Part shown: piece by piece, positions 18,901 through 28,572 of the stretch
Numbering within the stretch: position 1 is the stretch's first letter
Layout: every line of letters starts with the position of its first letter
Assembly: GCF_000187245.1 (NCBI RefSeq)
Contig: NC_027861.1
Location: 62,001 to 126,000 of the forward strand
Direction of reading: 5' to 3'
Origin: Ogataea parapolymorpha DL-1
Taxonomy: Eukaryota > Ascomycota > Pichiomycetes > Pichiales > Pichiaceae
DNA: 64,000 nt
Program-made: the position numbers and the translations under genes
The notes under the pieces: generated by a model
What the model was told of the DNA's origin: nothing
Databases searched by the model: none
What the model saw: only the letters and a program-made list of their open reading frames with translations

Positions 18901-19020
18901 GACCCACATCATGCTGTTGTGAAGAAACATATCAGACGGTTGCAAATGATTCCGAACACGGAGTTCGTGGGTTACGATTCCATCTCCGGTACCTGGCAGT
19001 TCAAGCTTGAACATGTCTAA
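15910..19020 (+). CDS. NUP116: FG nucleoporin Nup116/Nup100 (Nup98 family)
   Basis: A 1036-residue nucleoporin. Residues 1 to about 680 are dense FG and GLFG repeats in Asn/Thr/Ser-rich spacers, forming the permeability barrier and binding karyopherins. A GLEBS-type Gle2-binding segment interrupts them at about 165-210 ([19 protein letters not shown], then [15 protein letters not shown]), which argues for Nup116 rather than Nup100. An 11-Gln run ends the FG region. The last 145 residues ([15 protein letters not shown] to [10 protein letters not shown]) are the Nup98-type NPC-anchoring domain. The protein ends at EHV, without the HFS autocleavage triplet and downstream Nup96 part of Nup98/Nup145, so self-cleavage is not expected. 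There is no intron. Confidence 0.93.
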   Translation: MFGNSASTTSGFGGFGSNSAWNNNNSSPFGTNTVNNNTSSPFGSNTNTNTGGLFGAAANTSSGLGTFGSNTNTNAPANGTSSNTGLFGTGSSFNSSSSPFGQSAFGNTASTGTTSTGLFGASNNTGSAFGSTATTSPFGQQSTAPRFGSTLGATNTQNRGTSVAPFKPLTEKDPTNGTQYYETITAMPEYSKFSVEELRVQDYIDGRRYGNNAGSAGTGSFGTGTGFGSSTAGGFGTASNTGGLFGQSNNTTSGGLFGQSNNNTGGNLFGANKPATGGLFGSSNNNTSAFGSNNNSAFGSSAAPFGQTNNSPFGQQQQSATFGASSSSPFGQQNNNAGTLFGANNNQTSSPFGQQSTTPAFGSNNQTGTGVFGNNNNQTSAFGSTGTNTGNLFGANTTANKPTFGGFGSSGNTSGGFGSTGNTSGNLFGNNNNNQQSGGLFGNNNSQSGGLFGQPNKPAGTGFGFGSTNNAQNGSLFGNNASANNNTSAPLFGNNTNQGGSLFGNKPAATSAGGLFGNNNTANTGTGGGFGFGANNNNNASSGALFGNKPASSGTGFGSTNAASGSLFGNKPAATTTTPSFGTTNNNTNSLFGNKPAGTTSGGLFGNNNQSSTSGGLFGNKPATTGGLFGNNNQSSTSATSGGLFGNKPAGTTSGGLFGNNNQQSSSFAFGQGQQQQQQQQQQQPLANLDPYGTNPLFSSMGANTNPIVQQPPVPQAIPVKQVAKKKPMLTSAYKLNPKPLFSPNDLLVTKPGSIVAVSSPSTAGSNSSSKSATQTLIEDSKDSVNGSKSEKFLSPTTDDAILSSYIFAPSRNVTKLIIDKTKQEDEFEGLKATNLVTPRRQITMKASMSSLTPKPYVSPSKTVLENGNSHEPPAEISSTPKSVSESTSTNEEWPEGYWISPSLEELQKMSATQLKSVPDFKVGRTGYGKIEFLKPVDLTSILLQKIPEIIVFDKQSCIIYPDLNTRPPVGEGFNIPATVSLEGCFPLSKDTKKPITDPHHAVVKKHIRRLQMIPNTEFVGYDSISGTWQFKLEHV
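17929..17961 (+). repeat. CAA/CAG run encoding 11 glutamines in NUP116
   Basis: Eleven consecutive Gln codons mixing CAA and CAG at the end of the FG-repeat region. Such mixed runs are prone to length variation between strains. Confidence 0.9.
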
Positions 19021-19099
19021 ATGGTGTGAGGTGTGTATATTTAGTTACGCGAAAAACAGATCAAAAAAAGATAAACAAACAAGATAAAATAATATAGTT

Positions 19100-21700
19100 A
19101 TGTCTTCTTCTGAGTTTCCTACCGAGAAGGAGAATGTCGCTCCTCAGCAATTTCCTTACAAAGTGCGAAAGCCAAACAGAAGACATACATTGTTGCCTGT
19201 GCCTCCCAGAAGCATTTTGAAAGCTTCAGCTGATCAGAACCATACGATCGCTATAATACCTAAGAATAAATCGAAAAAGAGGCGAGTCTCGTTTGCCACA
19301 GACGTTGATGTTCGCAGCATTATTCATAGAACTCACGAGGCGGACGAGAACCATTCTAGTATCGGATTCCATCCTCGCAGACGTGACTCGCTGCAGATAA
19401 TTCCCTCGTATTCTCAGAAAAGAATATCCTTCTTTGGACGCAATGACAATCCACCGAGTGCAGACGAGAATGAAGATTGCTCGCAGGTAGTTGACAAGAT
19501 CCAAATGTCGCCCGGTTTGATTGAAGAAGACAACATGAGTCAGCCAATGGAGATGTCAGAAGAGATAAATGCCGAGGTGCGTGAGCTTGTTCGCAAAAGC
19601 TACGACACAGAAACAGAGACGTTTGAACCTACAGAAGCCCCAAATTTAGAAGCTACTTTTAATCAGATAGACGAAGAGGACACGATGGAGCTCACTCAGC
19701 CAGTCAAGAGGCCAGAAGCAGCAGATGCGGAGTCTGTAGTCGAATTGGAAGCTTCGCAACCAATGGAATTCACACAGCCGGTTCGTCTTGAAAGTAATGT
19801 CGATGAAAATATAGGGTTTTTGCAGCATGAGCCAGAGGATTCGATGGAGATGACGCAAGCGATCCGTTGCAATCACGAAGAACCTCTAGACATGGAGGAA
19901 ACGATGGAAATGACGCGAATAAACAAACCGGCTGCAGACTCGCAGGAACCTATGGAACTCACTCAGCCAGTGCGAACTGTTGCACGGGATCTAATTTCCT
20001 CTAGTCTGAGAACCCCGCCACGTTCTGAGAAATCGCATATCTCTACTCCTGGTTCAAGTGCTAGAGCCCTGAAGATCCGCACTGACGAGTTTGGGTCTCC
20101 ACAAAGCGCTTCCAAAGATTCTATGCTGGATTTGGGAGAACTTACAAGGCCGAGAGACATTATACAGAATCTCAAGAAAGCAGAACAGCAAGATGAGGAA
20201 AATGTTTCTCAGAAGGAAGATGGACAAGATCAGCAGGAGGATGACGAATTCAAAGAACAAAATGCAAGTGCAGAAATGAGTGCTTTTGAGGAATCTATCA
20301 TAATTGCTGAGAAAGTTCCACTGGCCGAGGTGACTCTGGACTCAGAAAATGAGGAAGCGAATTTTGAAGACGAGGACGACGACTATGTTCATGTGACTCT
20401 TCCACAGTTCCTCAATCAAGTCCAGGTTCAGTTTTATGACAATATCGGGCCTTCCGAACGCGAGCTGACTGTGACTAGTGAAGGGTCAGGATCCCAGGCT
20501 CTTCACAAATATGTGGATGCCGTGACAGAGTTCCCCAATTTTGATTACTTCTATCATCTCATTGCCCAGCGTAAGTCGGGGATTGATCGCTCGCAAAGAA
20601 GTATCAACGACTTCAGTGAGGCAATCATCAATAACAACCCAACTTCTGTGAGGGAGTTTTACGAGAGTACAGATGAGGTGCAAAAGGATTTGAAGGTCAA
20701 CTATCAAGCGTTGGCAAGTCTGGCGAGAACTATTGCTGAACATGGCAACTTGGTATTTATGACAAACTCCTTGGAAGGACTGCTCAAATCGTACGAAAAC
20801 CGCAAAGCTTCAGTGAACTCTCAGGTTGCAGACATGGAGGAAATTCGGGCAGCATTCACCTCCGAATACCAAAAATCTGTAAAGAGGAAGGCAGACCTCA
20901 CGAAAACGCTAGCGTTACTGCAGGACAGGCAGAAGAATTTTGCGAATGTCGACCTTGACAAGCTAGAACTGCTGAAGAGCCGAGTGGAAGCTGCACAGGA
21001 ACAAAATGCTCGTTTGAGAGAGGCCAAGGCGAAGCTTCAAAAGGAGATTGCTGAAAAGGAAGAGATATTTAAACTTGTCTCTACTCAACTCTTGGAAGCG
21101 CAAGAGGAAGACAAGCGGCTGAAGAAACGCGTGATGGAACTTAAACTTCCATCCCAAAATGAGCTAGACCTCTTGCAACAGCAATTTGTTGACCTCCAAA
21201 GAACCACACAGGTGGAGCTGCTTGTGCTGAACGAGAAAGAGTTCAAGGTACAGATCATGAAAGAGCTTCAGATAAGTGTTGACCTTTCCACTGGCGCCAG
21301 AACCTTGAGGGTTTTTCCGACCAACCCGCAGTTCAAGGACTTATACACAAGATTTGCAGCTCGTTTCCAATCTATCGAAGGCGCTGGTTTGAAAGATTAC
21401 TTAATTCAAGTGCAACACTCCTATAAGCAGTTTAAAGAGCTGGTCAGAGAGCTTCGTATTCTTCAGCTATACTACCAGTTTCAGCAAAAGGAGAACGATA
21501 TGATTATCTCCATCACCAAATCAGATCTGTACAAGCTGGAAGCTAAGTTCAATGTTGACGACCTGTTATCATTTTCTGAGCCCGTAAAGGTGACGACACA
21601 GGTCGTTAGTCTATGCGGGAGCGAATTTGCAGCAGATGATATTTTGACTAACGCTCTTAGCGAGACCAGCCTCAATATTCTACGGCGGATGGAGAAATAG
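19100..21700 (+). CDS. SPC105: kinetochore scaffold Spc105/KNL1
   Basis: An 866-residue KNL1 family protein. The N-terminus carries both PP1-docking motifs: SILK (38-41) and RRVSFA (61-66). Five MELT-type repeats follow, in the Glu-rich region up to about residue 295: MELTQPV, MEFTQPV, MEMTQAI, MEMTRIN and MELTQPV; Mps1 phosphorylates such repeats to recruit Bub3-Bub1. The C-terminal half (about 550-720) is coiled coil, followed by a region expected to hold the tandem RWD fold that binds the Mis12 complex and Kre28. It acts at kinetochores in microtubule attachment and the spindle checkpoint. It is tandem to NUP116 and convergent with the SAK1-like gene. Confidence 0.93.
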   Translation: MSSSEFPTEKENVAPQQFPYKVRKPNRRHTLLPVPPRSILKASADQNHTIAIIPKNKSKKRRVSFATDVDVRSIIHRTHEADENHSSIGFHPRRRDSLQIIPSYSQKRISFFGRNDNPPSADENEDCSQVVDKIQMSPGLIEEDNMSQPMEMSEEINAEVRELVRKSYDTETETFEPTEAPNLEATFNQIDEEDTMELTQPVKRPEAADAESVVELEASQPMEFTQPVRLESNVDENIGFLQHEPEDSMEMTQAIRCNHEEPLDMEETMEMTRINKPAADSQEPMELTQPVRTVARDLISSSLRTPPRSEKSHISTPGSSARALKIRTDEFGSPQSASKDSMLDLGELTRPRDIIQNLKKAEQQDEENVSQKEDGQDQQEDDEFKEQNASAEMSAFEESIIIAEKVPLAEVTLDSENEEANFEDEDDDYVHVTLPQFLNQVQVQFYDNIGPSERELTVTSEGSGSQALHKYVDAVTEFPNFDYFYHLIAQRKSGIDRSQRSINDFSEAIINNNPTSVREFYESTDEVQKDLKVNYQALASLARTIAEHGNLVFMTNSLEGLLKSYENRKASVNSQVADMEEIRAAFTSEYQKSVKRKADLTKTLALLQDRQKNFANVDLDKLELLKSRVEAAQEQNARLREAKAKLQKEIAEKEEIFKLVSTQLLEAQEEDKRLKKRVMELKLPSQNELDLLQQQFVDLQRTTQVELLVLNEKEFKVQIMKELQISVDLSTGARTLRVFPTNPQFKDLYTRFAARFQSIEGAGLKDYLIQVQHSYKQFKELVRELRILQLYYQFQQKENDMIISITKSDLYKLEAKFNVDDLLSFSEPVKVTTQVVSLCGSEFAADDILTNALSETSLNILRRMEK

Positions 21701-21753
21701 CGCAATAAAATCGATGCAGTACATAATACTCAGAATTAAAGTAGCGTTGGAGG

Positions 21754-24723
21754 CTACTTACCGCTCAAATCAGTATTTCGTATCCCGGGAATCAATTTGC
21801 TGGCCTCCGTCTGGTAGTCCGGTGAAATCAAATTCACCGGAACGTCGTGTATGCTGTCCTGGATAATTGAAGTGGCGTGGCTCGTAGCACGCGGAAGCGA
21901 TGGACGCGCAACAAGTGGAGGTCGAGAGCGATTCATTCCAAATGACAGTGTCAGCTCTGCGGAGTCGTCAGAGTCTTCGGAGTCTGACCCGCTTTCGGAG
22001 TTGTGAGAAACTGGCGCAATCACCAGTTTTTTCCCGTACAGAGGATTCCGCGCGGTGTTGGTTGGAGACTTCTGCGTTTCTTGAGGATTATCCGGCACTT
22101 TGATGGTCCGCTGTTCAGAACTCCCTTCATCGTCAGAAGAAGCAGAGTTTTCGGAGTCATTATTGAAAACCACCTTGCGCGAGTTTCGGCATTGTGGCAT
22201 GGCTACGCTAACAGGTCGTCCAGCCGGGGACAAGTGTCTCGCACTGTAGTAATCATTAGTGATCGCAGGTGCGATGGATTCCAGATCGGATTTAATATGT
22301 TCTGGCACGGACACTGCAGAGTTCATTGTGTGCAAGGGAACGTCGTTCCCTAGTGTATGCGAAGCAGCAGAGCGAAGTTCTCCGTGTGAAGCACGTGACA
22401 TCGACGTAGAAGAGCTCACTGAGCCTTGACGCGTGCCCAAGTTGGTTGGCAGTCTCTGCGATGGTATTCCTGTGTAAACTGAGGTTTCGAGCGACGAGGA
22501 GTTTGGATTGGACGAGTTTTCATAGAAACTGTCCAGCGATGCAAAGCTGGGAACCACCGGCAACGAGGCCCCGTTCGGCGAGTCATCCTCCTGTGCTGTA
22601 TTTGTATGACCGGATTTGTCATCAACGCTGTATGACGGATCGATCAGCTCACGGTCACTTGTATCTGTGGTGATGGTCATTTCGCTCTCTGTTATGGGCA
22701 AATTTGACGAGTCCGGGTTGCTCGTCGTTCTAATGATCTCGGAAAGTTGACTAAGTGCAGAAGAGCCTCTTCGGTTTGGTGCAATGAGAGAGTCTGCGTC
22801 CACGTTGTGCTTTGTCTCGACCACTTTGGACAACGACGATGAATCTGTTGTGGTCGAGTCAATAGAAAGGGCGAGAGAGTCCCGGTTTCCAGGTGCCAGC
22901 TCGCTCCGGCGAGTAACTAATTTTGGAGGTGTAGCGCTTTGCGCTGATGGAGACGAAGGAAGGCTGGAACTCTTTGACCACCCGCTTGTGCTGAGGGCCT
23001 CCGACAGCAAATAAGAATGTTCGCCGTTAGTTGGAGTGCCTGTGGACGATTCTGAGTCAGAAGGACTCATCATGCCTTTTAGAGATTGGACGTAAAGCGA
23101 TTGTTTCGTTTTAGGAGCAGAAAGACCTGTCAGTCTAAAAACATCAGACAGTTTCTTCTTGATTCTGTTGCCGATACCGACCACTGCCTCGTTAACCTCT
23201 TCAGTGCTAACGGCAATCTTCATTTTGCTATTCCAATTGGCTTTGTATTTTCTAGATTGGGCCCGGGACAGTCCTTCGAGAAAAAAAGGATGTGCCTTTA
23301 TATCACTGATCTCGATTCTATTCTCAGGCGATTTCCGGAGAAGCTTGTCGATAAGATCCTTGGCTTGGTTCAAATCGTAATCTGGTATTGGCGGCGAGCA
23401 CTTCCATTTATTGGTATCTGGGTAGGTTAATGGCTTGTTGCAGATGGTGTCAAACAACGCAAATTCTGACTCGGCGTTGAACGGAAGACAGCCAAATAAT
23501 AAACAGTATAATGTGACTCCCAAAGCCCATATATCTATCTTGTAGGTCACTTTGTCACAAGACCCATCTGTTTTGCACAATTCCGGAGCCAAGAACGCAG
23601 GTGTGCCTGCAGTTTTGGCGAGCTCGACTTCGTCATTTCCTTCCAAGCTTGCTGCGAAGGAGACCCCAAAGTCTGATATCTTTACCACATAGTCTTTAGA
23701 AACGAGTAAATTGGATGGTTTGATGTCTCTGTGGATGATTCCTTGATTATGCAGATATTCGAGCCCGCTGACAACGTCTCTGAACACATTCTTTGCTTCA
23801 GATAAGGAAAGCAACGGTTCGGGTTTGAACTCAGTCTCTTCGTCTTCCTTCTGCCACTGAATCTCACCTTTCTCCAAATATTCTAGCACCATGTATATTT
23901 TTCTAGAGCTTTCTGCGTCCAGTACTTCCAAAAGCTTGACAACATGCGGGTGCGAGCACTTCTTCATGATCGCTATTTCCCGTCTAATTTTGTCCTCTTG
24001 GGAGGATCCAGGTCGCGTCAATCGACCCAATCTTGGCTTTGAGCCACGATCCACAATCTTTATTGCAACCAGCTCGTTGGAATTGAGGTCTTTTGCCAAT
24101 TTCACTTTGCCATGCTGACCGCTCCCAAGATCTTTGAGAATCTCATATGTGTTCAGTATTCTCTTGTGCGTTATCGGATCGTACTCCACACGCACATAAT
24201 GAGTCTCCTTCACCTTTGGCAGTTGAGGGACCGGTAATACTGTTTCCTCGTGTGTTTGGCGGTCGTACTCATCCAGTTTCACACTACTGCGTTTGGCACG
24301 TGCTAGGATACCTAGATTGTCCCTTGAAGGACTCGTGGCTATTGAGTTAGTGCTCTTTCTGGAGGTGACGTTTGGTTTGTGGTGGTGAAAACTTTCAAGA
24401 AGCTTTCCCAAAGACGAAGTGGAACTTGTTCTGGAATAACTGGGTGATTCGGACATGTTATGTGAGCTGTGTAAGTTTGCCATTGAGGTGGAAAAGTAGT
24501 CGCCCATCTTGTGGGCGGCATCCGTAATCTTCTGAATTGACGGGGGTCTGCTCAGGCTCGGCCTGATCTTAATATCCGGTGAGCCCTCTTCTAAAATTCT
24601 AGGGGACTCCATGCCCCTGGAAGTCTTCACAGAGAGCAATTCCGTTCGGTTAGCGATAGGGGGGTCTACGCTACCTTTTGACCCTATAATTTGTAGCCCG
24701 GGAGATTTATTTTGTGCGGACAT
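21754..24723 (-). CDS. SAK1: Snf1-activating protein kinase, Sak1-like
   Basis: A 989-residue Ser/Thr kinase. The kinase domain spans about 193-490: glycine loop LGSGQHGKVKLA, VAIK lysine at 222, HRDIKPSN (331-338), DFGVSF (351-356), and a T-loop ending GTPAFLAPEL. The insert between the first lobes (RLGRLTRPGSSQEDKIRREI) and the T-loop are typical of the CaMKK/Sak1-Tos3-Elm1 group, which phosphorylates the Snf1/AMPK activation loop on glucose limitation. Long N- and C-terminal regions are Ser-rich and presumably disordered. Sak1 is preferred over Tos3 by overall length and the EYDPITHKRILNTYEI lead-in; Elm1 is less likely. The start is the first ATG. Confidence 0.82.
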   Translation of the reverse strand: MSAQNKSPGLQIIGSKGSVDPPIANRTELLSVKTSRGMESPRILEEGSPDIKIRPSLSRPPSIQKITDAAHKMGDYFSTSMANLHSSHNMSESPSYSRTSSTSSLGKLLESFHHHKPNVTSRKSTNSIATSPSRDNLGILARAKRSSVKLDEYDRQTHEETVLPVPQLPKVKETHYVRVEYDPITHKRILNTYEILKDLGSGQHGKVKLAKDLNSNELVAIKIVDRGSKPRLGRLTRPGSSQEDKIRREIAIMKKCSHPHVVKLLEVLDAESSRKIYMVLEYLEKGEIQWQKEDEETEFKPEPLLSLSEAKNVFRDVVSGLEYLHNQGIIHRDIKPSNLLVSKDYVVKISDFGVSFAASLEGNDEVELAKTAGTPAFLAPELCKTDGSCDKVTYKIDIWALGVTLYCLLFGCLPFNAESEFALFDTICNKPLTYPDTNKWKCSPPIPDYDLNQAKDLIDKLLRKSPENRIEISDIKAHPFFLEGLSRAQSRKYKANWNSKMKIAVSTEEVNEAVVGIGNRIKKKLSDVFRLTGLSAPKTKQSLYVQSLKGMMSPSDSESSTGTPTNGEHSYLLSEALSTSGWSKSSSLPSSPSAQSATPPKLVTRRSELAPGNRDSLALSIDSTTTDSSSLSKVVETKHNVDADSLIAPNRRGSSALSQLSEIIRTTSNPDSSNLPITESEMTITTDTSDRELIDPSYSVDDKSGHTNTAQEDDSPNGASLPVVPSFASLDSFYENSSNPNSSSLETSVYTGIPSQRLPTNLGTRQGSVSSSTSMSRASHGELRSAASHTLGNDVPLHTMNSAVSVPEHIKSDLESIAPAITNDYYSARHLSPAGRPVSVAMPQCRNSRKVVFNNDSENSASSDDEGSSEQRTIKVPDNPQETQKSPTNTARNPLYGKKLVIAPVSHNSESGSDSEDSDDSAELTLSFGMNRSRPPLVARPSLPRATSHATSIIQDSIHDVPVNLISPDYQTEASKLIPGIRNTDLSGK

Positions 24724-25142
24724 GCTGGTTAAACCACTGGATCGGGTTGGGCCAGCACAATTTGTGTTTTGTTACTGTTTGAAATGAAACGTTGATGAAG
24801 AAAGAGGGAATGGTTCACTATCAATATTCCGTCTGCTGAAAACGCAATTGCTAGTTTAGAATGGCGATGTTGACGGGTTCTCCCGAGTGGAGAATGATAA
24901 TAGGATATGAAATAATCGCTGTTGAGAAAATGATTAAGAAATTTTGAGAAAAAGTCTAGCCAGAAATTTATCGTTACAGTTGCTTCGTGAGGCTGAATTG
25001 CCTGTCTACAAAATAGTGTCTTCTGTATGCCGTTTTTCTTCTGGCTAACTTCTGCCACATCAACTAACAACTGAAAGAGGCCGCTACAATGCTGCATCCG
25101 ACGTAGTCGCCAGGTAGGCTATATGGTTGGGTTAAAAAAGCT
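24724..25142. other. intergenic region upstream of the SAK1-like gene
   Basis: About 420 bp between the kinase start and the tRNA-Ser terminator. It contains a 122-codon open frame on the minus strand (24729-25097) ending 5 bp before the kinase ATG. That frame has no recognisable domain and is more likely leader sequence than a gene. Confidence 0.45.
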
Positions 25143-25150
25143 AAAAAAAA
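25143..25150 (-). terminator. RNA polymerase III terminator of tRNA-Ser
   Basis: Eight Ts on the minus strand, immediately downstream of the tRNA-Ser 3' end. Confidence 0.8.
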
Positions 25151-25151
25151 T

Positions 25152-25233
25152 CGTCAGCTACAGGATTCGAACCTGTGAGTGCATAGCACAAAAGATTTCA
25201 AGTCTTTCTCCTTAACCGCTCGGACAAACTGAC
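25152..25233 (-). tRNA. tRNA-Ser(UGA)
   Basis: An 82-nt class II tRNA on the minus strand. The acceptor GTCAGTT pairs with AGCTGAC, and the discriminator base is G, as usual for serine tRNAs. The anticodon loop CTTGAAA gives anticodon UGA (reads UCA). It has a long variable arm (GTGCTATGCAC), and the T loop GGTTCGAATCC is intact. No intron and no encoded CCA. Confidence 0.95.
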
Positions 25234-25249
25234 TATCCTCGAAATTTTG

Positions 25250-25263
25250 TTGACAGCTGTCAA
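25250..25263. repeat. 14-bp perfect palindrome TTGACAGCTGTCAA
   Basis: A perfect inverted repeat 16 bp upstream of the tRNA-Ser 5' end, centred on the E-box-like CAGCTG. It may be a protein-binding site or chance. Confidence 0.5.
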
Positions 25264-25502
25264 TATCAGCGGTGTGCGCCATCTTGTAAACGACCATTTT
25301 GGGAAATTGGAAACTGATTATACGTTTTAAATTTTTTTAGTCTAATGGTAGCCATCGGGAAATGAGTGCCGATAGTGTACTTTGCATCATGCACAGATAG
25401 CGTGCGGGCATGTGGCTGCCCGCGGCTATTCACCGGAACTCAACCCCCGATATGCCGAATAATGTTTGATATCGAATAAAACATGTATCGAATGATATAT
25501 AA

Positions 25503-27161
25503 TCACGTGAGCCAGAACCAGACTCTCTCGATGATATTCCGAGGAACTGGAGGCACGTACTCTGCAGCTTCCCTCTCTGTTTCCTCGAGGCCTGTAAAAC
25601 AGTCGATTTGCTCTGGAGGTGCAAAGAGACGGAAATTCCGAGTCCATAGCATGTGGCTAACGTAAAGAACAGCCACTATCGGAAGAGTGATGTACGCGGC
25701 GAAGAAGTCAGACGTCTTCCAATTGAAGAACACAGCGTAACCGTTGGTGAGAGCAATGATCGTAAAGAAGACTAGACAAGCGTAAGCACCAGCTATCTGA
25801 AATCTTGGTCTGTAGGTGACACGAGAGTCCAGCTGGTGGTACGTAATAGCTTTCCGGTAGCGCAGGTAGGTGATGGAGACGAAAATCCATGAAATGAAAC
25901 CGGACACTGTTGAAATGTTGGAGAGCCAGTTGAACACAGCCGTAGAAGAGTTAGAAACGTTGAGGAAAGAAAGCAAAGCAATAGCAGAGCAGAAAATCAC
26001 ACAGTAGATTGGCACACCGTAACGAGTACATTTTGAAAAGCATTTTGGGACGATTCCCGTGAGAGACATGGAATAGAGTGTTCTGGTACTTGCGTAGAGG
26101 AATGAGTTGCCTGCTGAGTAAGCAGAGGTGAGAATGGCGGCGTTGACGATGTGGTTGAGGTATTTGATGCCTGCGTTCTGAATTCCGATGACAAAAGGCG
26201 AGGCTGCAGCCCCTGTGGCGCCACTATTGATGGCGTTCATGAGTCTTGGGTCATTGGAACCCACAATGACGCCGATGGCGAGCACTCCTCCAATGTAGAA
26301 AATCATCAGACGGTAAATGAAGCGGTTGGTAGCCTTTGGAAGATTTTTCCTTGGGGCCTCAGCTTCTGCAGCGGCCGATGTGATAATCTCAGGCGAAAGC
26401 ACAAACGCGAACGCGGACTTAATGATGGAGGTCCAGCATGCGAGGAATTTTCCTGTGTTTCCTGGAACCAGGTGCTCAACAAATGCCCCTGGATGTTTCC
26501 AGTAGTGGAAGCCAAGAATACCGTGTCTGTTGGGGCCTGCACCCCAGAATATGGCGAATCCGAGAATGATGAGGCCCGTAATAGTGATCAGCTTGATAGA
26601 AGCGATCCAGAACTCTGTTTCACCAAAGTACTTGACGGCCAGCAGGTTGATTGCCACGATAGAGGACCACAGTATTGCAATCCAGATTGCCACGTTCAGA
26701 TCCGACCAGTACTCGATCACAAAAGCAGCTGCCGAAATCTCTGCTGGGGTTAAAATACAAAGAGCGTAAACCAAATTCAAGCCGCATGTGAAAGACATGC
26801 TTTTGTTTCCCGTGTAGCGATCACAGAGCGCGTATAGCGTAGATTTTCCTGGGGCAGGAATGTAACTCACCATCTCTCCCAGCTGGTTCATGATGGACCA
26901 AACAAAGACAGCGAGAATGAGGAATCCAATCAGAAGACTGGCTGGACCGCATGTTGCAAGTGTGGAGCCACTACCGACAAAGATACCTGTACCAATGGCT
27001 CCTGCCAGGGCGATGAACTGGACATGACGGGACTTTAGGCCACGCTGGGTTGTGTAAACAGGTTTCTCATGCTCTGAGTTGAGTTCGTAGACATCAGATT
27101 TCACTTCGAGGTGTTTACTGCTCTGCTGAGCAGTGGAGGACTGTTGAGTAATGAAATCCAT
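25503..27161 (-). CDS. amino acid permease (yeast AAT/APC family)
   Basis: A 552-residue permease with about 12 membrane helices. The family signatures are GLKSRHVQFIALAGAIGTGIF-type helix 1 with GTGIFVGSG, the block SPEIITSAAAEAEAPRKNLPKA, and SAGNSFLYASTRTLYSM in helix 8. It takes up amino acids with protons at the plasma membrane; specificity (general, proline or acidic) cannot be decided from motifs. The hydrophilic N-terminus (about 45 residues) contains Lys residues available for ubiquitin-dependent endocytosis. The C-terminus WFWLT resembles the aromatic tails of related permeases. The start codon is the first ATG; the gene stands alone between tRNA-Ser and MRPS35. Confidence 0.9.
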   Translation of the reverse strand: MDFITQQSSTAQQSSKHLEVKSDVYELNSEHEKPVYTTQRGLKSRHVQFIALAGAIGTGIFVGSGSTLATCGPASLLIGFLILAVFVWSIMNQLGEMVSYIPAPGKSTLYALCDRYTGNKSMSFTCGLNLVYALCILTPAEISAAAFVIEYWSDLNVAIWIAILWSSIVAINLLAVKYFGETEFWIASIKLITITGLIILGFAIFWGAGPNRHGILGFHYWKHPGAFVEHLVPGNTGKFLACWTSIIKSAFAFVLSPEIITSAAAEAEAPRKNLPKATNRFIYRLMIFYIGGVLAIGVIVGSNDPRLMNAINSGATGAAASPFVIGIQNAGIKYLNHIVNAAILTSAYSAGNSFLYASTRTLYSMSLTGIVPKCFSKCTRYGVPIYCVIFCSAIALLSFLNVSNSSTAVFNWLSNISTVSGFISWIFVSITYLRYRKAITYHQLDSRVTYRPRFQIAGAYACLVFFTIIALTNGYAVFFNWKTSDFFAAYITLPIVAVLYVSHMLWTRNFRLFAPPEQIDCFTGLEETEREAAEYVPPVPRNIIERVWFWLT

Positions 27162-27363
27162 ACTTTTTCCCGAGGATATTGAACGGCATTTATATTTGTG
27201 GATTCTTTAAACAATAGCCGCACGCCAACGAAAAAAATGGTCACAGGGACCTCCAAATAAGCTCGAAACGGCGGCGGGTCGGGCAAACTTTTTTCTGGCA
27301 TTCTGTGCGGCAATACACGGCTTTAAAGGCCAAAGGTGTGGACTTAACAATATAAACAAGGTT

Positions 27364-28344
27364 TTACTCCAGAACAGGATACATTTTGCCCGCATTGTCG
27401 AACGCATATTTGCGGTCCTTCCGATTGTCTCGGTATGGCTTTCCGTATCGAAAGCCGACCTCCCCCACCTTTACATCAGTGAACTTGTAAGCGACCCGAT
27501 CTCCCTCGTGCATAGGAGCAACAAACGTCTTGTGCACCTTCGTGTTGTTTGTCATGGACAAAGCGTGCTCCCCCTCTTCAGTCACCTTTCTGAGAGTCTC
27601 CGCAGCGGGCTCCAATCCAAACTCTTTTGCTGCGTCCACAGGGCCAAATGGCTCAGACTCGGCAATCGTCACGAACCGAGAGTGCAAAGTTTCCGAAGGA
27701 ATTGGGATCTCTGTCAAGTTTTCACCGTGAGCCTCGGGATCGAAAAGCGGGAATGCCTTGTACATGACGTCTGCAAACTTCTCCAAAGTTGGGGTAATTT
27801 TCCCCTCCTCTTGGTACTGCATCTCGATCTGGTGCAGTTTGACCAATGCCTCGATTCTTTGAATTTTCATCTTGTACTTGACTGCAACTTCTAAAAGAGC
27901 TTTTCCCTCGTCAAGAACCTCGCTCACAAGTTGTTTCTTCATGTCCTCGCTAACCATCGTATTGGTCACTGTAAATCTATTCAGGGAAAATGGACGCAAC
28001 TGATCTTTGGGTTCGGGAGGCGGACGTTCTTCGTAAGCCTCATCTTCCTCGGACTCTTCCGCAAAAAGCTTGCTTTTGCCTTCTGCAAAGCGCGGGTCGA
28101 TGTAATTTGTCGAATGGTTTTGTTTGAGGAATGCAAATCTATTGTCGTAGTACTGGCCTTTGTAGTTCTTGTCTCCAAGAAACTCGTCCATCAGTTTTTT
28201 GAACACGGTCTGTTTTCTGCCGCCTCTCGACGGCGGAATGTAACCTTTTGTGGTGTATGACGGGTATGCCAAAACGCGGTTGTACCGCACTTGCGAGACG
28301 CGGACCACCTGCGCTTTGGGGGGATGTGCTCTAAGTGCCAACAT
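27364..28344 (-). CDS. MRPS35: mitochondrial small-subunit ribosomal protein MRPS35/Bot1-like
   Basis: A 326-residue protein with a basic, Arg-rich N-terminus free of acidic residues (first 40 residues), as expected for a mitochondrial presequence. The central region (FTVTNTMVSEDMKKQLVSEV, then VAVKYKMKIQRIEALVKLHQIE) matches the Bot1p/"eukaryotic mitochondrial regulator" family, whose S. cerevisiae member is the mitoribosomal protein Mrps35. It probably works in mitochondrial translation at the inner membrane. The similarity is recalled rather than computed, so a related mitoribosomal assignment is possible. Confidence 0.7.
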   Translation of the reverse strand: MLALRAHPPKAQVVRVSQVRYNRVLAYPSYTTKGYIPPSRGGRKQTVFKKLMDEFLGDKNYKGQYYDNRFAFLKQNHSTNYIDPRFAEGKSKLFAEESEEDEAYEERPPPEPKDQLRPFSLNRFTVTNTMVSEDMKKQLVSEVLDEGKALLEVAVKYKMKIQRIEALVKLHQIEMQYQEEGKITPTLEKFADVMYKAFPLFDPEAHGENLTEIPIPSETLHSRFVTIAESEPFGPVDAAKEFGLEPAAETLRKVTEEGEHALSMTNNTKVHKTFVAPMHEGDRVAYKFTDVKVGEVGFRYGKPYRDNRKDRKYAFDNAGKMYPVLE

Positions 28345-28572
28345 CTAAACGAACGAGTGGTGAAGAGAAAAAGAATTTTCAGTCCATGTAACACCCTTGC
28401 ACGGACAAATTTTTATTTCTGTGTGTTTGGGACTACGGTAGCAAAATAAATGTTCATATAATACTTTTTTTAATTATTTATACCAATGCAGTTTTCCTTT
28501 TCGAAACCAAAAAGTAAACACTAACCCTTAAATGCAAAACGATGATGAAGTAGAAGTATAGTTACAGGACCC

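Noticed and set aside
24729..25097. 122-codon open frame on the minus strand just upstream of the kinase gene
   Set aside because: No domain, low-quality composition, and it ends 5 bp before the kinase ATG; more likely 5' leader sequence or chance.
25234..25502. Possible LTR remnant beside tRNA-Ser
   Set aside because: No TG...CA ends with a target duplication and no primer-binding or coding remnants.
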